NCBI GenBank assembly: GCA_037157565.1
Contig: JAZHRO010000012.1
Coordinates: 8,830,501 to 8,894,500 of the forward strand
Length of the DNA: 64,000 bases
Direction: 5' to 3'
Source of the DNA: Thalassia testudinum
Taxonomy: Eukaryota; Streptophyta; Magnoliopsida; Alismatales; Hydrocharitaceae
The position numbers and the translations under genes were made by a program. The number at the start of each line of letters is the position of its first letter. Position 1 is the stretch's first letter. This document shows positions 42,643 to 53,790 of this stretch, one piece after another. The notes under the pieces are model-generated. The model saw nothing but the letters and a program-made list of their open reading frames with translations, had not been told where the DNA came from and did no database searches.

Positions 42643-45600
42643 GGAGGGTAGTATATTTCTTATCAAAAAAAGTATTACAAAAGGGATCCCTAGCTAGGTA
42701 TGAGGGACCAGCATTCCTTTACAATGTTCTCACATCTCACCGGTCTCTCCTGAAAAAGCTTATCATTACGCACTCTCCACACACACCACAAAGCGGCTGC
42801 CATAGCCCCTAATGGTCGGCCAGGATTGATGAACCTCTGCCACAGTGAATCCCAGGTGGGAAGAGGTTCTAATCAAATCATCCTCCAAATCTTGTCGGTG
42901 ACCAGGCAAGAGGAGAAAATGTGTGTTGTAATGTCAGAATGTAAACCACAAAGAGGGCAAACATTCAGAGTAGTCCCCATCCTTCTGTGCCTCAGATCAC
43001 CAGTGATCAAACCTTCCCGTCTGCAAAGCCACAAGAATATCTAAACCTTCAAAGGGACTCTCAAGAGCCAAATCTTTCTGTCAACAGGGTCACACTCCAC
43101 CTCACTATTGGACCTAATGACTTTCTCATACGCCTGCTGCACTGAGAAAGTACCCTGCCAGACATATGTATCCGTCGCATTCCTCCTAGGATGCACTTGA
43201 TGTAGATCAACCATCAGGTTCTGTCTCTCCTCCCATAGTCGAGTGCCTGATCTACAGTGTTACAGCCCTCTGCAGCAGACCACAAGCTGCTGACTTTGGC
43301 CTCCTTGTTTGCAGCAGCAGCATAAGCTCTCGGGTAGACCTCTTTCAGCACCCCCAAACCAGACCACTGCTCATTCCACAAGCAGAAATCTCTACCATCT
43401 CCGAGCCTAGGTTGCAGAATATGCTAGTACCTGCTGATTACACTGATCACTGATCGCCAAAAAGGGGAGGGTTTCTTCGGTTGTAGCCTCTGCAGACTAC
43501 TGTTTGATCCCCCATAGCTGTCCCTGATCAGATCTGCCATCAACCCCTCCTTGCAGTCCAGAATCCTGATGGCCCATTTAATCAGTAAAGCCTCATTGAA
43601 CTCCTTGAGTGCCTTAATTCCCATACCACCAATCTCCTTTGGCCTGTAGATATTGCTCCATCTGATGGGCTACATGAAACCGCCCTTATGACCTGCTCCT
43701 TTCCAAAAGAATCTCTTCCTCATAACATCCAATCGCTTCCAAATAGACTTAGGGGCCCTGAATATGCTAAAATAGAAGACCGGTATGGATGTAATGACCG
43801 AATTGAGAAGGATTAGTCTTCCACCCTTAGACAAGAATTTACTACTCCATCCTTTCAGCTTTCCATAAACCTTATCAAACAAGACATTCCAATCAGATTT
43901 TTTTCAATTTTGCAGCCCTCAGTGGTAGTTTAGTTCGAGGTGACCCCAATTTACTCTCCAAATCCATCTGCTCCTGCTCATTCATGCCAAAATAGATCAA
44001 GATAGACTTTTCCTTGTTCAAACATAGGCTTGAAATATCCCCAAAGATCTTTACCAATAACCCCAGAGCATGTGCCGCAGGCTTGGACCCTTCCACAAAG
44101 AAAACCGTGTCATCTGCATATTGCAAAATGGGGGCCAGATTTCTCCTGTTAGATAATGAGTACCCTTTAATTATACCTACCTCTGCCAATCTGCAAGCAT
44201 ACCTTGCAAGCCCATCCACCGCAAGGTTAAACACCAACGGGGCTAAAGGACATCCTTGTCTAACCCCACGCTGAGGCTGGATCTAAACTCCACAAGGCTT
44301 CCCATTGATCAATGGAGAAAATGAAGCAGTAATGATACAACGCTTCATCCATTGGATCCATAGGAGGGGAAAGCCTCTCCTTCTAAAAACCTACCAGAGA
44401 TATGGCCAAGAGATCGAATCATATGCCTTCTGGAAATCAACTTTCCACATGAATGCCTTGCATTTCCTTCTATGCCATCCACTAACCATTTCCTGAGCCA
44501 AAATGCAAGATTCTTGGAATGATCTGTTAGGTAGGAATGCAGCTTGTACCGGATGGATCAGGCCCTATAGAACAGTTCTCAGCCGATTAGCCAAAATCTT
44601 GCTGATGACAAGGTAGATGGAATTTGAAAGGGAGATCGGCCTCAAGTCTGAAAATTTTTCTGCTCCCATTGACTTAGGCAAGAGAAAACGATAAGACTTG
44701 TTAATCCTTTCAAACCCAGCATTTCCCATCTCAAATTCTCTGATAACATCCATCACTTCCTTGCCCACCACACTCCACATTTCTCTATAAAAGAAAACTT
44801 GTATTCCATCAGGGCCTGGGGAACCTTCCATATTTAACTCTCTGATTGCCTATAGGGTCTCTTGTTAAGTGATGATTGCAGTCAGCTGAGCAACCTGTTC
44901 ACTCGTCACCCTAGGACCATCACTCCCTGCCATTCTCCATTTCCCCCTCTTAGTTGCTCGAGAGGCCTCTCTATAATATTTAAAGGCTTCAGATTTAATC
45001 TCCTGATTGGAATAGACCCTATGTCAATCTTTGAGAATAGAAGAAATAAAGTTAACACGCCTCCGAGAGATAGCCGCAAGGTAGAAATTTTCGTATTGGC
45101 ATCTCCCTCCTTAAGCCATAACTGCCTTGATCTCTCCCTCCAATCGATTTCTAGTTTAAGGTCTTCATCCAGTATCACACCCTGCCACATTTTCCTCTAA
45201 TCTAGTTCTTCCTCAGACAAAGGGCCAACTGCTTCCATAGAGTCCAGCTCCCGAATTTTATTCAAAGCCTCCCTCCTCCTTTGCTGCCTCATCAAGCTAA
45301 CAATAAATCCATACTCTTTCAAGACAGTGCGCAAATCAACCAACTTGGTTGCCAATCTAACAGTAGCAGACCCCTCCACCTTTTTAGCTTGCCACCAAGA
45401 GCTGACCATCTGACAGAAGCCCGGTTCATTCAACCATGATCTTTTAAGCTTGAAATAGGAGCCAACATGGGTTTCTTCCCCACTGTCCCACACCAAAGGG
45501 GTGTGATCAGAGAAAGGTCTGCTCAATCCACTCACAGTCAACAACTGAAATCTTTCAAGAATGTTCACATTCCCAAAGAATCTATCTAGTCTGGATGCCA

Positions 45601-45828
45601 GCCCATTTCCATTTCGCCAAGTAAATTCCACACCAGAAGATGGATACTCACTAAGATGCAGAGATTGAACCATCATCTGGAAGCCAGTAGCTGAGCTGTC
45701 TGTGCTACCATTAGATCTGTCTTCCCCTGTTAATACACAATTGAAATCCCCACTCGTCAACCACACTCCCCCCTGCACCAACTCAGCCACAGCAGTCCAC
45801 TCCTCCCACAGCTCCTGCCTGGCAGATG

Positions 45829-45833
45829 CAGCA
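45829..45833. repeat. Left target-site duplication of element D (CAGCA)
   Basis: Perfect match to 59,438-59,442. Confidence 0.92.
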
Positions 45834-46764
45834 TGATGAGAACCTCATCATGAGCCATAACTAGATCATTTTGACCTAAACAAAGGATAAAAGCTCCTAC
45901 ATAACTCAAGGAAAGGCTTAACTCAGAGAGATTCTGAGTTCGCAAAGAAAACAGAAACTAAGGGGTAAAAATGCAATTTCACCAATCCAATCTAAAAACA
46001 GGGTAACTCAGGGTCCAAACATAGGTCAAAGCAACCTAATAAGAATAAAAGTGGGATGAGATGATTCAATAAGGGCTACAGCAACTCCAAGGAATTAAAT
46101 GACATCCTGTAACCCTAAAAACAAACCCACTTAAAAACACGAGGTTCGACGCAGAGAAAAAAAATCAAATAAACCCTCTAAAATTCATAGAAAAATAATC
46201 TCTAGGGTTTAGAACCTTCAATTTGGCCTTAGGAACCCATTTTGACCTACATTGAGAACCATGCCCAATTAACAACTTAATTTAGGTTTTTGCGTAAATT
46301 GACCAGTCAAACAAGGTTTAATATGGAAATAAAATTCACCATCATAATCCTTAGGTCCAAATTAGTCATGTATAAAAACTTGAGCCTAAGAGGAAACCTT
46401 CTTGACCAACTTTACACTTTGGTCCTCATTTATTTACTTTTTGGCCCTCAACTTTTGAACTCTCACATTTCTGCCCCTAACTCTCCTTCGTTCTTTGCAT
46501 TCAGGTCCCTCCTGCCAAAACCTGACCAGCACCATGCTCCGGCGACCTTGCGCGGAGCATGGCGCCGCACAGGGTAAGGGGGAGGGTCTGGCAAGACAAC
46601 CGGGGGTGCCCTACGTCGTCAGCCGTCGCAGGAACACCCCCCTGGTCGCTGCAACCCACCATACCGGCCGTGCGAACGCACGGACGGTATGGGTCTCCAT
46701 CTCCGGCGTCCTCCGGCGAGGGAGACACGTCGACTCCCTCCGCCCTCCTCTCTGTTTCGGCCCC

Positions 46765-46772
46765 TATAAATA
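46765..46772 (+). promoter_or_regulatory. TATA box, D 5' LTR
   Basis: TATAAATA in CCCCTATAAATATCCCCC; the 3' LTR copy is at 57,654-57,661. Confidence 0.6.
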
Positions 46773-47666
46773 TCCCCCGTCGCTCCGCCGTTCTGGGCAG
46801 CTCGGTCCTGATGGAGAAAGACCCCCACTTCCTCTCTTCCCACTCCGACAGGAAGCCCTCCAGCTCCGGCGGCCTCCCCTCTTCCTCCGCGTCGCTCTAC
46901 CGCACTACCAGCTGCAGGGTTGCCCTCCCTCGCTCTTCCCGCGCCACGCCGCACCCAGCTGGCGCCTCTCTGGCCCTCTCCTCGCCGCCGCCCCTTCCCC
47001 TGGGCATCTTCTTCTCCAGCGACAGTCGATACGACTGCCGCCTTGCTCCAGCCCCTTTCGTCTCCGTAGCTAGGTCAGAACTTCTCCCCATCTCCCCCTC
47101 TTTCTTTTCCTCACTGTCTTTTATTTGATTAAACCCTCGACCGCTCCTGTCCACCGTCACCCCCTTCGTCTCCGGCCAAACTCCGGCGAGACGCCCCCAT
47201 CGCTCCACAGCCCCATACGCCTCGCCGACCCTCACAGAACCTCCGCCTCCTCACCCTGATCAACCTCCGCCCTTCCACTTCCCGCCACTCGCCCTCTGCA
47301 GACCCCCCGAACAAACCCACTTCTCCGCCCGCAGTTTGACCTACAGCGACCCTCACGCTCCGCCCCGCCGCCTGCCAGATCCCCTACCACCTTCGCCATG
47401 CCACGGTGAAGGTTCTCCGCATATATGATTAGGCCGAGAGGCCGTTCCTCTGTGGACAGGTATCGCGACCGCCGTCGCCATTGCTGCGTGGAAGGAGCAC
47501 CTTCAACCTGCAGCTCCAGGTGTGATTCGCCCAGGTCGACTCCCAGGCTACCCGGGGCACCTCCGCGAAGCGTCCCAGGCTTGCAGTAGGGGCAAAGGCC
47601 TCGTGTGCAACCGCGAACTCCTGCAGCGTCTTCAGCTGCGGGCGTCCAATTGGGGTGGGACATTTA

Positions 47667-47757
47667 GTCCCACCTCGGAAATCTTCAGAGGAGTGCGCCC
47701 GCATAAAAGCAAAAAGTGCCTTAGGTTCGTTGCCTCCTGAGCACGGGGTGAGGTCCC
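47667..47757 (+). promoter_or_regulatory. snRNA-type promoter-like block in the D 5' LTR
   Basis: GTCCCACCTCG (47,667-47,677) matches the plant snRNA upstream element RTCCCACATCG at 10 of 11 bases. After 24 bp comes CATAAAAG (47,702-47,709), and 37 bp from the TATA start a box AGCACGGGGTGAGGTCCC begins (47,740). Upstream-element and TATA centres are about three helical turns apart, the Pol III-type spacing of plant snRNA genes. GTCCCACC also pairs with an upstream GGTGGGAC (8-bp stem), so a hairpin is an alternative reading. Confidence 0.5.
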
Positions 47758-48009
47758 TCTCACTTACCTGCTCGACCCGACCTCGTCCGCGACCACGCCC
47801 CGCGGACCTGGCCCGACCCGACTAAGCCCGACCTGCACTCCTCGCCCACCACGCACGCCGGTGGGCCTGGACCCGGGCACGACCCGTACCCGAATACCCG
47901 GCAGCTCTGGGAGAGCTTTCCTAAGAGCGGCTTCCGTGAGAGAGAAACGCGGGGGAGAGGGTAGAATTAGGTTTTGCCCCTCTGATCAAGCTGTGCAAGT
48001 GTGCAGGCA

Positions 48010-48345
48010 GAGAAGAAGGAGAAGGATGGCCGCTGAACAGAGAAGGAGAAGAAGACTGAAGGAAGAAGAGCAGCCAGGGCTGCCCGAAGCAAAGGACTGC
48101 GGAAGAAGAGGAAGAAGAACTGAAGCAACACTGTAGCATCCGCGGGTTAAGCCGTCTGATTGGAAAATCAGACGACGTCCTGAAGACAGGTGAAGAAAGA
48201 AGAAAAGAAGAGAGACGGAGCAGCCAAGCAGAAGAAAAGAAGAAGAGCACGGAAGGGAGATCTGAAGCAAGAAAAGAAGAACAGGAAGAACAAAAGCTAA
48301 AGAGAAGACAAAGAGAAAGAAAGAAGAAAAGAAGAAGAAGCCAAA
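48010..48345. repeat. AAG/GAA-rich low-complexity tract in the D 5' LTR
   Basis: Purine-rich on the plus strand; repeated at 58,895-59,245 in the 3' LTR. The Ser/Leu/Phe-rich minus-strand frames across it are artefacts. Confidence 0.85.
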
Positions 48346-48536
48346 CCTTCATCTCTCTCTCTCTTTATTTTTGTAGTAGAACATGTATATCTCTAGAATA
48401 CAACTTGCTCCCTGAGTTCGACCTCGGGAACTCTTTATTTTCTGAGTAAAAAAATTATATATTAGCAGATGATGGCAATAACTATCTGTACTACAATGAC
48501 TTAAGAAAAGCTAGTTGCTGCCACCGTCTCGCCAGT

Positions 48537-48554
48537 TGGCGCCGTTGCCGGGGA
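48537..48554 (+). promoter_or_regulatory. Primer-binding site, tRNA-Asp, element D
   Basis: TGGCGCCGTTGCCGGGGA, exact 18-base complement of the plant tRNA-Asp 3' end, two bases after the LTR. Confidence 0.93.
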
Positions 48555-49543
48555 GCAACGGCTATTCTAGAGATAATCAAATTCCTGTTTTTACATTGCT
48601 AACAATCTCTCCTTTGTTATGCAGATACAAGAAAATTAAGAAGACAAGCAACCGCACGACAACCACTCTGAGGACAGGTAATTTTTCTTTCTCTTGCTAT
48701 TAACCCCTAAACTCTAAAGAGGAAGAAAAGAAAAGAACAAGCAATATGGGGCTAACCTGTCTTCTATACTCAGTAAACCATCAAAAGTTGCATGTTTTCA
48801 ACCCATTATTACTGCACACTATTAAGGGTATTTAAGGGCTAACACATTCTTGCTTGAGCCCTAATTACCCAACAAAGAGCTAACTGGACCAAGTAGAGCC
48901 AACCTAGGATCCAACACTAGGGTTTTAGAGACACACTCCTTAAGCAAGAATTGAGAAAACCAAATGAAGTGTGCCCAAGCCCTTGTCTGAAAATACCTAT
49001 TCAAAGAAAACCTAAAACAATTGGCTCTCTAAACACTTGAACCCTAAAAAACAAGACCCAAAGTCTCAAAGGAAACAAGAGGTAAAGTTGCCCCCTTGGG
49101 TCAACCAACCTTAAATTAGGTCACTCTTTGCACTCAAAGAACTAAAGTTCAAGTGTAACTTTAAGCACCCTAATCTTAACCTAAAATTGGTAGACTTAAG
49201 AGGTCAAGATCCCCATTCTGGTCTACCTGGAACCGCAGTGACAAGAGAGGTCGGGTGGGGGAAACCCTGTAACCCGTGGGGACGCTCTACCGTGTAGGGG
49301 TCTTTACGGGACTCTCCCTCTCTGGCTGCCCAGGTAATTCTCAGGTGGACGATCTTTCTGATCAAGGGGTCCATCTGCCCCGCACCTCTATAGTCACCCA
49401 ACACATTTTTGGGTGTCTTGATTGGGTCCAGCACCTTCTAAACTCATCTCTTCCAATAGTGCATGTACGGTAGGAGGTCCTTAAGATCACCCTTAAGACC
49501 TCCTTTAGAAATTCACTCTCGTCAAGGCTAAGCCTCGACGCCC
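48555..49543 (+). other. Element D leader
   Basis: About 990 bp, non-coding. The G-rich segment near 49,200-49,330 may correspond to the conserved leader block of A, B and C, but the match is weak. Confidence 0.7.
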
Positions 49544-52114
49544 GTGTTTGTGCAGCAACCCCCTCACATTATTCTCTCTTCTGATTCAGAACCAAGTTCT
49601 TCTTCTTCCCCCATCATGGCTCAGGCAGTTGAGGAAGAAAATAATTTGGAGCACCAGCTCCAGCGACTCAATGACCTCTTCCAAAACTTCGTGCACCCAC
49701 CACAGCATCCTATGATGCGGGACCACTACAATCCTGCTGCGGTGGCTATTGAGCCTCGAGTCAGAATCCCGACTGGAGGACCTGATTCCGAATTGAAGCC
49801 CAACATGATTCATGCTATACCTAAATTCCATGGGCTTAATTCTGAAGATCCCTTCCAGCACATCAAACAGCTAAAGCATCTGGCCCAAACTTTTGGGTCA
49901 GACGCACAAAATCGGGATATTCTTCTCATGAAGATGTTCTCCTTTTCTCTTATGGACAAGGCCGCCCATTGGTATCAAACTCAAACCCGGCCGATCAACA
50001 ATTGGGAAGAACTTCAGTCCGAGTTCCTGAAAAAGTTCTTCCCTGTTGGACGGACCAATGCCTTGCGCCATCAGATTACACACTTCACTCAGCAAACAGG
50101 GGAACCTCTCCATGAGGCATGGGATCGTTTTCAGGATCTCATGAGAAAGTGCCCCCATCACGGAGTTCCTAAATGGGAACAAGTCCAATCTTTTTACCAG
50201 GGACTCCGTGAGGACATCCGTCTTTTCGTCAATGCAACCTGCGGAGGAAATATCATGGGTCAACATGAAGACACCGTGTGGGAGATTCTCGAAAACATGT
50301 GCGAGAACTCCATCAACAATGACTCCATAGGATTATTCGACAGGACGAATACCCGCGCAGCGACGAATCTTAGGGGAGCACATGAGACGCGGGGCTTGTC
50401 CGCATCAGTCGACTTGGAGTTAATGGCCAGTCGATTGGACAAGGTCTCGATTATCGAAAAGAAGGTGGATGAGCTGACTCAGCATCTGCAGCGAGCCACC
50501 TCTGCGCATAACCCTTTCGCACAACCTCCTTCCACAAGGGAAACTATGCAAAACATCCTCCATCGATCTTCTCCTAGGATGGACCCATCATCCGAATCGT
50601 TACCCGGAGGTCCCTCCGACTCCTTCTTCACCTGGCAGGGGAATTCCATTCCCCCTTTCCCTGATTCTCAAGAGGTTCCTCAGACCTACGAGGACCTCAA
50701 CGCCATCCAGAATGACCCGTTCTCCAACACCTATAATCCTGGATGGCGTAACCATCCTAACTTTCAGTGGGCGGGAAATTCCCAAACCCAAAGACCATCC
50801 TTCCAACCCCGCCCACAACCTCCTCGTCCTTACTAGCCGCCTCAGCCTCGGCCCAACCCTACTTATCCATCTGGGCCAAATCAAGATCAAATGTCCCTTA
50901 TTCTTCAGACCCTGGCTGACATTCAAAGAACGAATGCGGCTATTCAGAAACAACACAAGGACGAACTTACAGAGGTTCGAAACCAATTGACCCAGTTGGC
51001 AAACTCTCGCCAGCCAGGTACTCTTCCTTCCCAACCTCTACCTAATTCTAATAACGTGCCAACCCAGCGGCGCATTATGAACCCAAACCCGGGCCATGCC
51101 CATATGATTTATCAGGCCCCCTCTGTTCCTTCACCTGACGGGATAGAGGCCTCCACTTCTTTTGCAGGTTACCAGCAACAAGCTATCTGACCCAATCCCA
51201 ACCAAAACTAGGCAGAGCTTAATTCCGTAACGACCCGTAGTGGTAAGGAAACCCAAGACCCACCTCATCCGAACCACTCCAAGCCGGGTATTGATCCCAA
51301 GCCTAGGGCAGTAATCCAGGACGTCCCCACCCCTGTCCCGGATCCACAACCTGGACCTATCCTAGAAGAACCAACCAAGATCCCGTTTCCCGAGGCCTTG
51401 ACCAAGGGAAAGAAGACCACCAAGCCCGTGGCACCTGAGGAGGACTTGGTCAAGCTGTTTGAACAGGTCCACATAAACATCTCCTTGATGGATGCAATCC
51501 GCCACGTACCAGCTTACGCACGATTTTTAAAGAATGTGTGTACACCCCAGCGTAAGCTGCGAACCAAGGGTGGGAGCCCAATTGTTCTGTCAGAGCAAGC
51601 CAGCTCTGTAATCCTCAGTAAACTCCCACCCAAGGCATAAGATCCTGGTACTCCCCTGATCTCCTGCAAGATAGGTGCTACCCAATTTGATAGAGCTTTG
51701 CTAGACTTAGGTGCATCCATAAACCTGATACCCACATCCTTACTTGACCATCTAGAAGAATCTGAGCTAAAACCAACCGAGGTGACATTACAATTAGCAG
51801 ATCGATCTATAAAGTCACCAAAAGGGATTCTCGAGGATGTTATCGTAAGAGTGCAGGATTTCTATTTCCCAGTGGACTTCATAGTCTTAGATATGGACGC
51901 ACCTGAGAACCCTAGGGATACACCAATCATTTTAGGGAGACCTTTCTTGGCTACTGCTAGAGCCAACATTAGCTGTGAGGAGGGCCAAATAGAGCTCAAA
52001 TTTGGGAATCAAACACTGAAAATTGATATATTTAAGGCCCAACAAGGAATCAATTGCGGTGTCATCGAACAGATTTGTGACATTAGGACTTTGGTTGATG
52101 AAACACACTTCTAG
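49544..52114 (+). pseudogene. Element D gag-protease
   Basis: Starts MFVQQPPHII (an alternative start is MAQAVEEE at 49,616). Gag core: KFHGLNSEDPFQHIKQLKHL, LMDKAAHWYQ, FLKKFFPVGRTNALR, CPHHGVPKWEQVQSFYQGL, then an N/P/Q-rich tail with NPGWRNHPNFQW. Protease: DLGASINLIPTS with the active-site Asp at 51,704-51,706, followed by IILGRPFLATA. In-frame stops: TAG 50,834, TGA 51,188, TAG near 51,209, TAA 51,638 and TAG 52,112, all in the same phase as the flanking protein. Each can be derived from CAG, CGA or CAA by one C-to-T change. Without them, gag-protease would be about 855 residues. Confidence 0.9.
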
Positions 52115-53430
52115 AATGATCTAATTAGACTTCATCAACCGCAGAAAGATCTTGATCCGCAAACTGAGGAGTCAAATCCAGATATGAACAACCCCGTAAC
52201 TCCCACCCTTGAACCTCACCTCTATACTGAACCACCCGCTGCTGCTGATAACCCCATCCTCGAACTGAAACCCCTTCCTGCTCACTTGAAATACATCTTT
52301 TTGGGTTCTAATCAGACCCTTCCTGTGATTATCAATTCCAACCTCAGTCCTGAACAGGAATCCCGTCTGATTGTTGTCCTCCAGCAACATCGTAGAGCCA
52401 TCGGGTGGACTCTCGATGATTTGACTGGAATAAGTCCCTCCTATTGTACTCATCATATCTATTCAGAAGAGGGCACACGACCTTCTCGTGAAATGCAGAG
52501 ACGCTTAAACCCCAATCTGCAGGAGGTCGTGAAAAAGGAGATCATCAAGTGGTTAGATGCCGGAATTATCTACCCGATCTCCGATAGTCGTTGGGTGAGC
52601 CCAATTCAGGTCGTACCCAAGAAGGCAGGACTCACCACTATAACGACTGAGACCGGAGAAATCATTCCTACCCGACTAGCCAACTCGTGGAGAGTCTGTA
52701 TAGATTACCGCTGACTCAATTCCTCCACGAAGAAGGATCATTTCCCACTACCCTTCATTGATCAAATTCTCGAAAAACTTGCGGGAAATAGGTTCTTCTG
52801 CTTTCTTGACGGGTACTCCGGTTATAACCAGGTGGCAATCCATCCTGAGGACCAAGAAAAAACCACGTTCACCTGCCCCTTCGGAACATACGCTTTCCAA
52901 AGGATGCCTTTCGGTCTTTGCAATGCACCCGCTACTTTTCAGCGATGCATGCTTGCCATATTCTCAGATATGGTAGGTGATTATTTGGAAGTCTTCATGG
53001 ATGACTTTTCAGTTTTCGGAGCATCATTCGACGATTGCCTCCAACACTTGGTCCAGATACTCAGGCAGTGCATCGATGTGAATTTGGTTCTTTCCTGGGA
53101 AATGAGCCATTTCATGGTGCCTGAGGGAATTGTCCTGGGACACTCAATTTCGGAAAAAGGCATCCAGGTGGATCGAGCTAAGGTTGATCTGATTTCTCAC
53201 CTTCCTATGCCTAGCTCGATCAAGGACATCCGATCTTTTTTGGGGCATGTCGATTTTTATCGACGATTTATCCCTGATTTTTCAAAAATCGCGCGCCCCC
53301 TGACCACTCTTCTCTCCAAGGATGTACCTTTCAAAATTTCCAAGGAATGCAATCAAGCATTTGAAATCCTGCGTGACCGAGTCACCCAAGCCCCGATCCT
53401 ACAGTCCCCTGATTGGTCTCAACCCTTTGA
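52115..53430 (+). pseudogene. Element D reverse transcriptase
   Basis: Continues in the phase of gag. RT begins around LKYIFLGSNQTLPVI; motifs GWTLDDLTGI, WVSPIQVVPKK, WRVCIDYR followed by TGA (52,712) where the related elements have K and LN follows, FLDGYSGYNQ, MPFGLCNAPATFQR, catalytic FMDD at 52,994-53,005, and RSFLGHVDFYRRFI in the connection. Catalytic residues are intact; the single TGA cuts the domain before the palm. Confidence 0.9.
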
Positions 53431-53790
53431 GATCATGTGCGATGCATCCGACTTCGCTGTAGGAGCGATTTTGGGGTAGAAAATTGATGGGAAACCTGTG
53501 GTCATTTACTACGCCAGCAAAACACTCGATGAGGCTCAGCGTAACTATACGGTTACTGAGAAAGAGCTGCTAGCTGTAGTATTTGCCCTAGAAAAATTCA
53601 GATCGTACCTTCTGGATTCCCGTGTCATCATATACTCGGATCACACAGCTGTGAGGCATCTCCTTGCAAAGAAGGATGCGAAACCTCGATTAATCCGATG
53701 GATCTTGCTGTTGCAAGAATTTGACCTTGAGATTCGCGACAAAGCGGGAAAGCAAAATGTGGTAGCTGATCACTTGTCCCGTCTTCCTTC
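53431..53790 (+). pseudogene. Element D RNase H
   Basis: MCDASDFAVGAILG, TAG (53,477-53,479), [48 protein letters not shown] and [10 protein letters not shown]. The only stop is the TAG after AVGAILG, at the codon that is also TAG in elements A and B. Confidence 0.9.

Larger units (their letters stand above)
42593..45833 (-). pseudogene. LINE G ORF2: endonuclease C-half, RT and C-terminal region
   Basis: Reading leftwards from the element D insertion: endonuclease residues SGDFNCVLTGEDR, SRLDRFF and the terminal FSDHTPLVW motif with the catalytic S-D-H; a linker; RT fingers SPGPDG (44,831 on); PISLSNSIYLVISKILANRL; RGVRQGCPLAPLVFN; catalytic YADD in LQYADDTVFF at about 44,120; GWSSKFLSKGGRLILLNSV; FFWKG; and the C-terminal CPLCGLHSD..THIFSSC region. 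ORF2 would nick the target and copy the LINE RNA. Frame breaks and stops occur, though the catalytic motifs survive, so it decayed rather recently compared with LINE H. It ends in a 3' UTR with a hairpin and an A-tail (42,593-42,604). Confidence 0.88.
45834..48534 (+). repeat. Element D 5' LTR
   Basis: TGATGAGAACC... to ...CGTCTCGCCA. The first 17 bases are an inverted repeat (TGATGAG, AAC, CTCATCA). The first 600 bp are AT-rich, 46,500-47,900 is GC-rich with a TATA box at 46,765-46,772, the snRNA-type block lies at 47,667-47,757, and an AAGAAG-rich tract follows (48,010-48,345). Long open frames on both strands in the GC-rich part are repeated in the 3' LTR and have no protein signature. Confidence 0.94.

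Noticed and set aside
46495..47128. Long overlapping open frames on both strands in the GC-rich part of the D LTR (also 57,384-57,956)
   Set aside because: They occur in both LTRs, overlap in several frames, are Pro/Ser/Arg-rich, and sit around and downstream of the promoter; composition alone explains them.
47921..48352. Ser/Leu/Phe-rich minus-strand frame over the AAG tract
   Set aside because: Reading through an AAGAAG repeat; duplicated in the other LTR.
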